Assembly (NCBI GenBank): GCA_016840085.1
Contig: JAEOTA010000067.1
Coordinates: 1 to 44,140, forward strand
Source of the DNA: Promethearchaeota archaeon
GTDB taxonomy: Archaea; Asgardarchaeota; Lokiarchaeia; Sigyniarchaeales; SOKP01
DNA: 44,140 nt
Direction of reading: 5' to 3'
The position numbers and the translations under genes are program-made. Each line of letters begins with the position of its first letter. The stretch's first letter is position 1. The notes under the pieces were generated by a model, which was given only the letters and a program-made list of their open reading frames with translations, was not told the DNA's origin and did not search any database. This document shows, piece after piece, positions 1 through 7,597 of this stretch.

Positions 1-35
1 GAGTAGAGGAATGACACAAATGAAGGAGGAACTCC

Positions 36-116
36 ATGAGACTTACCAAAAAAGTTGAAAGAAACACAAATTTTGTCGAGTTGAGCAAAGAATTATATGC
101 TAGAACTAACTTTTAA
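36..116 (+). CDS. possible 26-residue small ORF
   Basis: A 26-codon frame starts with ATG six bases after a perfect Shine-Dalgarno-like GGAGG (25-29) and ends with TAA. The peptide is basic and polar, with no recognisable domain. The good ribosome-binding site is the only argument for it, because most genes in this window have weak or no SD. Another open frame enters from the left edge and stops at 56-58, so this stretch could instead be the tail of an upstream gene. I see nothing else in bases 117-187. Confidence 0.25.
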   Translation: MRLTKKVERNTNFVELSKELYARTNF

Positions 117-187
117 TGATCATACTCCTAAAGAATTAAAAAAAAGAAAAATAAAGAATTTTAATAAAAAATACTCCCTGAAAAATC

Positions 188-1633
188 TTGATAATCAGTA
201 TATTCATCATTTTAGGATGTTTTATATCGGTAATCATTTTAATAATAACAAATAAGTTAAATAGAGCAATTTCCTCTTTATTAGGAGCTGTAATTACATA
301 TTTTGTGCTTATTTTTATTGAAGGACTCGATTTTTCAATAATCGTTAACTTATTATTTGGTTCCCCGAGTGAAGGATTTGTAAATTTACATTCAATAATT
401 ATGATTATTGGAATGATGATGATTGTCCAAATTGCTCATGAAGCGGGGACATTCCAATTCATTGCTGTAAAGTTGATAAAATTATCAGGAGGAAAGCCTA
501 TTCCTTTGATGATAATATTTTGTTCTGTTACTGTTCTTATTTCAGCAATTTTAAATAATATATTAACGGTAATTATTATTATCCCCCTTACTATTACAGT
601 TTCAAGGATGTTAAACATAAATCCCTCTCCTTATATATTAACTCAAGCAGTATTAGTAAATATAGGAGGTACGATTTTTTCAATTTCTTCAATTCCGAAT
701 ATTTTAATAACTACTTATGCAAAAATAGAATTCTTAGAATTTTTTCTAAATATAGGCATAATATCTTTAATTGTTTTTGTGTTTACATTATGTCTTTTCA
801 TTTTAATATATAAAAACGAATTAAAAATTACTGAAGAAGGTGTAAAAGTATTAAAAGAATTCAATGTTTGGAATGTTGTTCAAAATAAAAAATTATTATA
901 TCAGTCTTTGATTTCTTTAATCATTTTGCTGATTTTACTGATTCTAGTCCCTTCTTTCATTATACCTTCTGATATAATTGCGTTAAGTATGGCTTTAATA
1001 TTACTAATTATAACCAGATTAGATCCTAAAGATATTATTTCTAAAATTGATTTTGAATTATTATTTTATTTATTTGGAATTTTCATTATAGTTGGAGGTC
1101 TAGAAATTACTGGAGTAACAGAGGTTATAGGGCTCTCAATTTTGAATATGGGAAGAAATAATTTTTATTTACAATTGTTACTTCTTCTTTGGATCTCTGC
1201 TTATTTAAGTAGTTGTATTGATAATATTCCAATTACCAAAGTGCTAATTCCAGTAGCAGGTAATATGGCTGAAAGCGCTTCATTAGTTAATAAAAATAAA
1301 TTATTTTACAGCCTTGCATTTGGTGCGAACTGGGGTGACAATTTAACCCCATTAGGCGACAATATCTTAGTAGCAAATGTTGCTGAACAAAATAAGCGTT
1401 CCATTAGTTTCAAATCCTTTTTTAAATTAGGCTTTATAACTACAAATTATCAATTAGCAATAATTTCAATATATTACACATTAATATTTAATACTCAAAT
1501 TGGTTTTATTATTTTAGGAACAATTTTTTCTGTGATAATTGTTATTTATTTAATATTTAAGTTTGGTTCTAATAATATCAAATCTCGAATTAATAAAATT
1601 TCAAATAAGATTAGAGATTTAATAATCAGGTGA
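188..1633 (+). CDS. ArsB/NhaD-type ion transporter (permease)
   Basis: A polytopic membrane protein of 481 residues with about eleven hydrophobic spans, the usual size of the ion transporter superfamily that includes ArsB, NhaD and CitMHS/DASS carriers. Family-like features are the re-entrant segment around residues 118-135, where SAILNN precedes a run of Ile/Val/Pro, and the matching C-terminal half with SSCIDNIPITKV and later GANWGDNLTPLGDN, which resembles the GANLGGNLTP signature of this superfamily. These carriers move anions such as arsenite, citrate or sulfate, or exchange Na+/H+; the substrate cannot be read from sequence. The start is TTG with no clear SD, so the exact N-terminus is uncertain. 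The last codons overlap the likely RBS of the next gene. No arsenic-resistance genes are nearby, so I do not assign arsenite. Confidence 0.75.
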   Translation: MIISIFIILGCFISVIILIITNKLNRAISSLLGAVITYFVLIFIEGLDFSIIVNLLFGSPSEGFVNLHSIIMIIGMMMIVQIAHEAGTFQFIAVKLIKLSGGKPIPLMIIFCSVTVLISAILNNILTVIIIIPLTITVSRMLNINPSPYILTQAVLVNIGGTIFSISSIPNILITTYAKIEFLEFFLNIGIISLIVFVFTLCLFILIYKNELKITEEGVKVLKEFNVWNVVQNKKLLYQSLISLIILLILLILVPSFIIPSDIIALSMALILLIITRLDPKDIISKIDFELLFYLFGIFIIVGGLEITGVTEVIGLSILNMGRNNFYLQLLLLLWISAYLSSCIDNIPITKVLIPVAGNMAESASLVNKNKLFYSLAFGANWGDNLTPLGDNILVANVAEQNKRSISFKSFFKLGFITTNYQLAIISIYYTLIFNTQIGFIILGTIFSVIIVIYLIFKFGSNNIKSRINKISNKIRDLIIR

Positions 1634-1700
1634 AGTAAAAATAGTTTTTAAAAATATTGCACGAATTAAAGCAGCTTTACCAGAAGTCTTACATATCGTA

Positions 1701-2276
1701 ATGTTTTATAATCATGGTACTGTCTTTCAGACTACTTTTGAACAAGAAATAAATGTACCAAAATTAGGCGAGAACTTAGCAGAGTTTTTAAATCATATTA
1801 AAAATGTATATAGAATTTGTAATTTTAAATTAGATGATTATAAGAAACTAATTTTTGAAACTGAGGATATATCTGTTATAATTCTTAAACTTGGAGAGGA
1901 TAGTAATATTGCTCTATTTTTTAAAAAAGAAGAAATAAAAGATATAAAATTGAGTTCAATCAGACGTTATTTAACTAGAATAGAAGAATTAATAGATATG
2001 AATGAAAAAGAAATTCTCCTTCAAGAAATACTAGCTAAAGAAGAACAAGTAAAAAAAATACAAGATCTGCTACAATCTAAACAACAAAATATTCAACATT
2101 TTCAAAAAGAATTAAAAAATATGGATATTAGTGAACTCCAAGAAGAATCAAAAAAGGTTGAAAGCGAAATAAATTCTCTGGAAGATGATTGCATAAAATT
2201 AGAAAAAGATATAGCTAATATTAATGAGGAAATTCTACATTTAAAAGAAATAATTGAAAAAGATAAAATTAATTAG
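1701..2276 (+). CDS. roadblock/longin-like domain protein with C-terminal coiled coil
   Basis: From the first ATG the protein has 191 residues. Residues 1-75 look like the later strands of a roadblock/LC7 fold, and residues 95-190 are a Lys/Glu-rich coiled coil. The same frame stays open upstream to about 1626 and encodes an amphipathic helix followed by a Pro-Glu-Val turn and a hydrophobic strand, which is how a roadblock domain should begin. No ATG, GTG or TTG occurs in that extension. An ATA at 1641 lies seven bases after AGGTGA, so the true start may be a rare codon. Roadblock proteins are typically GTPase regulators or scaffolds and are abundant in Asgard archaea. The domain call is by eye only. 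The gene follows the permease closely, on the same strand. Confidence 0.6.
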   Translation: MFYNHGTVFQTTFEQEINVPKLGENLAEFLNHIKNVYRICNFKLDDYKKLIFETEDISVIILKLGEDSNIALFFKKEEIKDIKLSSIRRYLTRIEELIDMNEKEILLQEILAKEEQVKKIQDLLQSKQQNIQHFQKELKNMDISELQEESKKVESEINSLEDDCIKLEKDIANINEEILHLKEIIEKDKIN

Positions 2277-2416
2277 GCTTTTGTTATAAATTTAAATATA
2301 ACAAATATTAGAGTTAAAAATCAATCATATATAAATTAGATTTAAGTATAATATATACTAGCGAAGAATCGTTCTAAAATTCATTTCTTTTTAAATATTT
2401 ATAAAGGTAATAAAAT

Positions 2417-3085
2417 ATGGATAATTTAATGCGAATTGAGAAAGAAGCTCAGGAAAATCGTAAAATAGCCCAACATGAAAAGGAAGTTGCCCAAAAATTA
2501 AAAATAAGTGCTTCAGCTGAAATTAAAAAATCAAAAGCTAGAGAAAACTTGATGAAAATTGAATATAAATTAGCAGATATAAAAAAAGATTTAGCAGAAA
2601 AGAGAAATATTTTAGTGAAGGAAAAGACAGAAATCAAAAAGAATAAAATTTTGGATTTTTCAGAAGAGGAATTAAAAATTGAGAATGATTATGCAACTTA
2701 TAACGCAAAAATAGCGAAAAATCAAAAAGAAATTGCTGAAATTAATAAAAAGATTGCTGCAGCTGAGAAACAAATTGCTGAACAAAAAGTAAAATTAGCT
2801 AAAGAAAAATTAAACGTGGCTAAAGCACGAGATCAATTAGCGAAAAAACAACTTGCTTACATCAAAGTTGCTCAAACTCAGGCTTCAGAAGAAAAAATTT
2901 TGAAAGCTAAAAATAATGCAGAAAAACAAAAAGAAGGACTAATAAAGCAGAAAAATGATGTATTAGAAGCTGAAAAAATACTAAGAAAAAGAGAAAATAA
3001 ACTTGCTGATTTAAAGAAAGAATTTTCCTTAAAGTTAGCAGAAAGAGAAAAGATACGGCATCCAGGGGTCATCGTAGCCGGATAA
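2417..3085 (+). CDS. heptad coiled-coil protein, paralogue 1
   Basis: A 222-residue, highly charged, entirely helical protein without signal peptide or membrane span. Lys/Gln-Ile/Leu-Ala triplets recur every seven residues over about residues 95-145, giving a continuous long coiled coil. It is a paralogue of the gene at 4171: both share the length, the central heptads and a C-terminal motif KLAEREKIR followed by Pro/Gly-rich tail residues. The two copies flank a ribbon-helix-helix regulator and a tiny acidic protein. No known family was recognised. Such rods act as scaffolds or membrane/filament-associated proteins, but nothing here shows which. A TATA-like TTTAAATATT and a weak AAAGGT precede the ATG. 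Confidence 0.75.
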   Translation: MDNLMRIEKEAQENRKIAQHEKEVAQKLKISASAEIKKSKARENLMKIEYKLADIKKDLAEKRNILVKEKTEIKKNKILDFSEEELKIENDYATYNAKIAKNQKEIAEINKKIAAAEKQIAEQKVKLAKEKLNVAKARDQLAKKQLAYIKVAQTQASEEKILKAKNNAEKQKEGLIKQKNDVLEAEKILRKRENKLADLKKEFSLKLAEREKIRHPGVIVAG

Positions 3086-3213
3086 ATTTGGATATATTTT
3101 CCAAACCTTAGAAAATCCTTATTAACTGTTTTTTCTTTTAACTATTTTTTGATTTTGTTGTGTTTAAAATTATTTATCTGGATTTTTTCTTAATAGTTTG
3201 AAAATTTACCTTT

Positions 3214-3777
3214 TTATTTAAGTTTAAACTCCAAATGAATCAAATTTGATGTTTTTTCTTCCATTTTTGTTATAAAGTCTAAATTAAAATACTCTAATAA
3301 TAGATATTTATAAAATTTAGTAAAAAAATTCGAGAATATCTCATCTAGATCATGTAGGCCTCTAAAAATATATATATCATCTTGAATCTGAATATCGAGA
3401 GTGTTAAACCATTTTAATCCATTTTTGCCAAAAAAGTTTATCGAAATAGTAGCATATGCTTTCAAAGTTTCGTCATTCATAGTTTTAGCTACTAAAAATT
3501 TCATTATATTGGAGAATAGATCAGCGGAATCCTTAGCAATCATATTTAACTCCTCTTCATCCAATCTGGAAAGAATTTTGGAAAAAACTGTTTTAGATAT
3601 CATAATCATCTCGTTAGTTTGATTAAATAATTCTAAATTAAGCCATTGTTTAATAGCATCTTTTGCGACCAAACCACGAGTTTTATTATCCTGCTTTGCG
3701 AGTAGATCCAATTTATGAAGGATTTTTTCTGAAAGTCTAAAACCAAGGAAATTACTTTTTTTTGATTTTTTTGCCAT
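3214..3777 (-). CDS. ribbon-helix-helix transcriptional regulator with unknown C-terminal domain
   Basis: 187 residues. After a Lys/Ser-rich start, residues 10-50 read as a CopG/Arc-like ribbon-helix-helix: a short strand (FLGFRLS), a helix (EKILHKLDLLAKQ) and a second helix beginning TRGLVAKDAIKQWL. Residues 60-187 form a predominantly helical domain that I do not recognise and that could bind ligand or drive oligomerisation. RHH proteins bind palindromic operators as dimers of dimers. A perfect 7-bp inverted repeat at 3870-3885, in the divergent spacer, is a natural candidate. The gene points away from the acidic small gene and is bracketed by the two coiled-coil paralogues. Confidence 0.7.
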   Translation of the reverse strand: MAKKSKKSNFLGFRLSEKILHKLDLLAKQDNKTRGLVAKDAIKQWLNLELFNQTNEMIMISKTVFSKILSRLDEEELNMIAKDSADLFSNIMKFLVAKTMNDETLKAYATISINFFGKNGLKWFNTLDIQIQDDIYIFRGLHDLDEIFSNFFTKFYKYLLLEYFNLDFITKMEEKTSNLIHLEFKLK

Positions 3778-3869
3778 TTTAAAATCTTATTTACTCAGTT
3801 CTTTTTTAAAACCTTTATAATACATATGAATTGTTTTTAAAGTATTTAAAGTTGTCGACTAGGTGTGTT

Positions 3870-3885
3870 GTTTTCAAATGAAAAC
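3870..3885. promoter_or_regulatory. candidate operator: 7-bp perfect inverted repeat next to a TATA box
   Basis: GTTTTCA-AA-TGAAAAC is a perfect palindrome with a two-base centre. It abuts an AT-rich TATA-like element (about 3886-3897), about 70 bases before the ATG of the acidic small gene and about 90 bases upstream of the divergent RHH gene. This position fits repression, or autoregulation, by the RHH protein. Binding itself is inferred. Confidence 0.45.
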
Positions 3886-3953
3886 ATTTAAATATAATGT
3901 TATCTTCATAGCGAATTATAGTCTAAATATTTTAAAAATGGGAGGAATAAAAA

Positions 3954-4082
3954 ATGAATGAAGAAGAGAAATCAAAAAAAAAGAAGAAATATGATGAAGA
4001 TGAGGATGAAGATGAGGATGATTGGGATGATGAAAATGAGGACGAAGAAGAATTAGAAGATTATAACGAAAACTATAGTTAA
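3954..4082 (+). CDS. 42-residue Lys-then-Asp/Glu acidic microprotein
   Basis: The ORF starts with ATG after a strong GGAGG (3941-3945), one of the best ribosome-binding sites in the window, and has its own TATA-like element and palindrome upstream. The peptide is bipolar: a short lysine block (residues 6-12), then an almost unbroken Asp/Glu tract with one Trp, then a Tyr/Asn-rich end. It has no fold signature and is probably disordered. The tail could mimic nucleic acid or bind a basic partner. It lies 88 bases before the second coiled-coil gene and may be co-transcribed with it. Confidence 0.6.
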   Translation: MNEEEKSKKKKKYDEDEDEDEDDWDDENEDEEELEDYNENYS

Positions 4083-4170
4083 TCCCTATAAATTCATAAA
4101 TTAATGTAATTATTTAATAAAAAGAAAAATAAAAAAAAATGAAATAAAGAAGATATAGAGGTGTGAATTA

Positions 4171-4827
4171 ATGGAAGAAGTGAAAAATGTTGAAAAATTA
4201 GCGAATGAAAATTCAACTATAGCAATGAATGAAAAGGATACTGCGAATGAAATGAAAGCGCTAGCAAAACAAGAAGTAAAAAGGGCTAAAGCAAGAGAAA
4301 TGTTAGCTAAGAATGAAATTGAATTAGCAAAAATACGAGAAAGATTGGCTGAGAAAACTAAGAAAGTTGTAAAGAGAAAAGAAGAAGTAAAAGATATTAT
4401 AAAATTTTCTGGAGATAATTTAAAAACTGAGAAAAATCAAGCTATTTACAATGAAAAAGTCGCTGAGATTCAAACAAAAATAGCTGAAATTCAACGAAAG
4501 ATTGCTAATGTTGAAACTGAAATGGCTGAGGTAAAGGTGAAACGTGCTAATAAAAAAACTGATGAAGCTAAAGGAAGAGCAAATTTGGCTAAAAAGCAAT
4601 TTTCATATGTTAAATTAGTCAATAGTAATGCTCCTGGCGAAAAAGTTACAAAGGCTGAAGAAACATATCTTAAACAGCAGAAAGACCTAACCAAATTTGA
4701 AACTGATGCGATGGAAATCAATAAAAATATGGTTGAAAAACAGAATAAATTAGCTGATCTTAAAAAAGAGTTATCAGAAAAATTAGCAGAAAGAGAAAAA
4801 ATCAGACCTGGAGGAATTAGTTCCTAA
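4171..4827 (+). CDS. heptad coiled-coil protein, paralogue 2
   Basis: 218 residues, colinear with the gene at 2417. It shares an N-terminal helical part rich in Ala/Lys/Glu, a hinge near residue 75 (DIIKFSGDNLKTE), heptad repeats of the form (K)(I/V)A every seven residues from about 92 to 145, and the same AEREKIR plus Pro-Gly ending. GAGGTG about ten bases before the ATG is a good SD. There is no membrane segment or enzymatic motif. The conserved break in the middle suggests two rods joined by a hinge, perhaps a hairpin. Function is unknown. The acidic gene directly upstream on the same strand suggests one transcript. Confidence 0.75.
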   Translation: MEEVKNVEKLANENSTIAMNEKDTANEMKALAKQEVKRAKAREMLAKNEIELAKIRERLAEKTKKVVKRKEEVKDIIKFSGDNLKTEKNQAIYNEKVAEIQTKIAEIQRKIANVETEMAEVKVKRANKKTDEAKGRANLAKKQFSYVKLVNSNAPGEKVTKAEETYLKQQKDLTKFETDAMEINKNMVEKQNKLADLKKELSEKLAEREKIRPGGISS

Positions 4828-4866
4828 AGAACGATTTAAAAAAGAGAATAGAATTCTAAAAATTAA

Positions 4867-4884
4867 TTTTTTTTATTTTTTTTT
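4867..4884 (+). terminator. poly-T terminator after the coiled-coil gene
   Basis: Two runs of eight and nine T separated by one A, about 40 bases after the stop codon. Archaeal RNA polymerase terminates at such U-rich tracts without needing a hairpin. Confidence 0.6.
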
Positions 4885-4938
4885 ATTAAAAATGATATTC
4901 AACTGAGGAAAAGAACAGAATAAAATTTAAGGAATCTA

Positions 4939-5133
4939 ATGGTTGCCAGTTCCTTATTATTTTTAATTTGGGTTTCATCCGGGATATTAATAATTGCCTT
5001 AATTTTATTGATAATGTTTATTTTTGATGAATACAAGAATTCTTCAAATGGTCAAGGGTTATCTATTATTCTAATATGTATTATAATCATTTTCTTATTA
5101 ACACTAATTATCGGAATGTTTCAAGAATTATAA
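4939..5133 (+). CDS. small two-span membrane protein
   Basis: 64 residues with two hydrophobic helices (about 4-28 and 41-60) joined by a short polar loop (DEYKNSSNGQ). The start follows an AAGGAA element. No family was recognised. It lies after a terminator and before HdrB, on the same strand, and probably has its own promoter. Confidence 0.5.
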   Translation: MVASSLLFLIWVSSGILIIALILLIMFIFDEYKNSSNGQGLSIILICIIIIFLLTLIIGMFQEL

Positions 5134-5182
5134 ACATAAAATTATTATTTCTAGGATGAAATTAAAGAAAGATTAATAGATT

Positions 5183-5212
5183 GAAGAGTATAAACTTAAT
5201 ATTCTCTTTTTT
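5183..5212 (+). terminator. possible hairpin plus T-run terminator
   Basis: GAAGAG and its complement CTCTT(T) can pair across a short AT-rich loop, and a run of T follows directly. The position is 50-80 bases after the small membrane gene. The stem is short, so this is tentative. Confidence 0.3.
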
Positions 5213-5347
5213 AATTTCATATTAATTATATTAAAGCATTTTTAGATTTATTTAACAAATTTTTTAATTTACTTTTAATAGATCTAAATATTACGATAAA
5301 AAATTACAAGTTTATTAAATATTAAAATTTAGGAAGTGGAATTGATA

Positions 5348-6232
5348 ATGGCTAAGGCAGAAGAATATAAAATGTTCCAAGGCTGCGTTATTGGCAACAG
5401 AATTCCTTTTATTGAAGCCTCTGCTAGAAAAGTATTTAATACACTCGGCATAAAAACATCTGATGCAGCATTTGCATGTTGTCCAGATCCAGTTGGATTC
5501 AATAGTACTGATCATCTAAGCTGGGTGGCAATGGGTGCTAGAAATCTTACTCTTGCTGAAGATGAAGGAAAAGATATCATTTCATTATGTAACGGATGTT
5601 TTCAAACATTAAAACTTGTTAATGAAGAACTGAAGTATGATAATCATGAAAAAGATAACATCAACAAAATCTTAAAAACAGTTGGCAAAGAATTCAAAGG
5701 TACTATTAATGTGAAGCATTTTGTAGAAGTATTACATGAGAAAATTGATAAAATAAAGGAGAATATTAAAAATGAACTGAGTGGGATGAAAGTGGCTTGC
5801 CATACTGGATGTCACTATAACAGACCATCTGAAAAAATGCAAACAGATGATCCAATGAAACCTGTTAAGCTAAGAGAAATTGTTGAAGCAACAGGAGCAA
5901 CTCCAGTTGATTATGAAGAAGAAATGCTATGTTGTGGTTCTGGAGTTGGGAATTCAGAAGAAGAACCAGCAATGCTGATATTGGCAAACAAATTGACAAG
6001 CGCAATGAATGCTGGCGCAGAAGCAATGATTGTAAACTGTCCAGCGTGTTTTCAACAATTTGACAACAACCAAAAAAAGGCAGGAGAAGTAGGTGGTAAA
6101 ACTTTTGGTATTCCTGTTTTATATATAACTGAATTACTATCTCTCGCTTTTGGTGAAAAACCTGACGATTTAGGTTTAAAATTCCATCGCACCAGATTAA
6201 CAGCTTTTTTAGAAAAATATGGTTTTAAATAA
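5348..6232 (+). CDS. hdrB: HdrB-like heterodisulfide reductase subunit B (two CCG domains)
   Basis: 294 residues from the ATG at 5348; a GTG at 5336 in the same frame is possible but sits inside the purine-rich RBS. Two cysteine-rich CCG domains are intact: C13, C44-C45 and C81-x2-C84, then C151, C195-C196 and C231-x2-C234. In methanogens these ligate the non-cubane iron-sulfur clusters of HdrB, where the CoM-S-S-CoB disulfide is reduced. Related CCG proteins serve in other thiol/disulfide or quinone redox complexes. No hdrA or hdrC gene is adjacent, so the partner must be encoded elsewhere. An electron-bifurcating role is inferred from family knowledge. Confidence 0.85.
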   Translation: MAKAEEYKMFQGCVIGNRIPFIEASARKVFNTLGIKTSDAAFACCPDPVGFNSTDHLSWVAMGARNLTLAEDEGKDIISLCNGCFQTLKLVNEELKYDNHEKDNINKILKTVGKEFKGTINVKHFVEVLHEKIDKIKENIKNELSGMKVACHTGCHYNRPSEKMQTDDPMKPVKLREIVEATGATPVDYEEEMLCCGSGVGNSEEEPAMLILANKLTSAMNAGAEAMIVNCPACFQQFDNNQKKAGEVGGKTFGIPVLYITELLSLAFGEKPDDLGLKFHRTRLTAFLEKYGFK

Positions 6233-6355
6233 TTTCTCAAAAACACTTACTCATTTTATTAAACTCTACTTTTTTACATTTAGAATTAAATAACATATTT
6301 TATTTATTCCCAATAGTAAGATTTATTTAAAACTATCTTTAAGATATTTGAAATT

Positions 6356-7594
6356 ATGTCTTCAGAATTTGAAAAAAATTTGGATAAATATGCTGAAGTA
6401 ATTCTTAAAGTTACCCTAAATTTACAATCTGGACAAAAATTACTGATAACTTCTGCCCCACTTGAGTTAGCTCCTTTAGTACGATTAATTGTTAAAAAAG
6501 CATATCAAATTGGAGCACGATTAGTTAGTGTATTATGGGATGATGAACAATTAATATTAACTCGTTTTCAACACGCCCCCCGAGATTCATTTAATGAATA
6601 TCCAGTATGGCGAATAAATTCGATTTTAGAAGTGATTAATGAAGGGGGAGCTATATTAAGTTTTGATAATGAGACCCCTGACTTGCTAATGAATCAAGAT
6701 CCCAAATTAATAATGACTAGCCAACAATCATATTTCAAAAATATCAAACCAGTTTTAGACAAAATTTTTAAGAATGAGTCTAATTGGGCTGTTATAGCTG
6801 CTCCTATAGACGGATGGGCAAAAAAACTATTTCCTAACCTTTCTTATGATGATAGAATAAAAAAATTATGGGATATTATTTTTGATATTTGTCGTGTGAA
6901 ATATGAAGATCCCGTCTCAGTTTGGAAACAACATGCTATGCAACTCTTAGAAAGATGTAAATATCTCAATAAAAAACAGTATAAAGCATTAAAACTCATT
7001 GCACCAGGAATTGATCTGAAAATTGGATTACCAAAAGATCATATTTGGTTAGGAGGGTATGATTATACTCCAAATGGAATTAAATTCACAGCAAATATTC
7101 CAACTGAAGAAGTTTTTACTATGCCTCATAAAGATAAAACAGAAGGTGTTGTAACCGCGACCAAGCCCTTATATTTTGATGGTAATCAAATTGAAAATTT
7201 CAAATTAAAATTCTCTAAAGGCGAAGTTATTGAAGTAACTGCTAGTAAAGGAGAGGAATTTCTGAAAGAACTAATAAAAACTGATCAAGGCGCAAAAAGA
7301 TTAGGGGAAATAGCACTTGTTCCAAATACTTCTCCAGTTTCCCAATCAAACTTAGTATTTTACAATATTCTCGTAGATGAGAATGCTTCAAATCATATTG
7401 CACTAGGTCGAGCTTATAAAACTAATATAAAAAACGGTCAAACTATATCAGATGATGAATTTTTAACAGCAGGAGGTAATTATAGTCTTATACATATCGA
7501 TTTTATGATTGGTTCTGATAAAATGAATGTTAATGGGATTTTAGAAGATGGATCAGTTGAACCCGTAATGCAAAATGGAGAATGGGCATTTTAA
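6356..7594 (+). CDS. M29 family metallo-aminopeptidase
   Basis: 412 residues, the normal length for the M29 (AmpS/AmpT, thermophilic aminopeptidase) family. The two-metal site can be read: Glu at 251/252 in the TEEVFTMP motif, Glu318 in GEIALVP, His347 in NHIALGRAY, and His380 with Asp382 in IHIDFMIG. The N-terminal domain contains the expected substrate-entry region, and residues 224-262 carry the conserved stretch up to TMPHKDKTEG. It releases N-terminal amino acids from peptides in the cytoplasm. No SD is seen; a leaderless start is likely. It converges with the AlaX gene, with only three bases between the stop codons. Confidence 0.9.
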   Translation: MSSEFEKNLDKYAEVILKVTLNLQSGQKLLITSAPLELAPLVRLIVKKAYQIGARLVSVLWDDEQLILTRFQHAPRDSFNEYPVWRINSILEVINEGGAILSFDNETPDLLMNQDPKLIMTSQQSYFKNIKPVLDKIFKNESNWAVIAAPIDGWAKKLFPNLSYDDRIKKLWDIIFDICRVKYEDPVSVWKQHAMQLLERCKYLNKKQYKALKLIAPGIDLKIGLPKDHIWLGGYDYTPNGIKFTANIPTEEVFTMPHKDKTEGVVTATKPLYFDGNQIENFKLKFSKGEVIEVTASKGEEFLKELIKTDQGAKRLGEIALVPNTSPVSQSNLVFYNILVDENASNHIALGRAYKTNIKNGQTISDDEFLTAGGNYSLIHIDFMIGSDKMNVNGILEDGSVEPVMQNGEWAF

Positions 7595-7597
7595 ATT

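Noticed and set aside
188..1633. Arsenite efflux pump ArsB as a firm name
   Set aside because: The superfamily also includes NhaD, CitMHS and SLC13-like carriers and no ars genes accompany it.
2449..3072. Long open frames on the minus strand across the coiled-coil gene
   Set aside because: They are shadows caused by the Lys/Glu-rich codon pattern; their products are Phe/Ser-rich without any domain.
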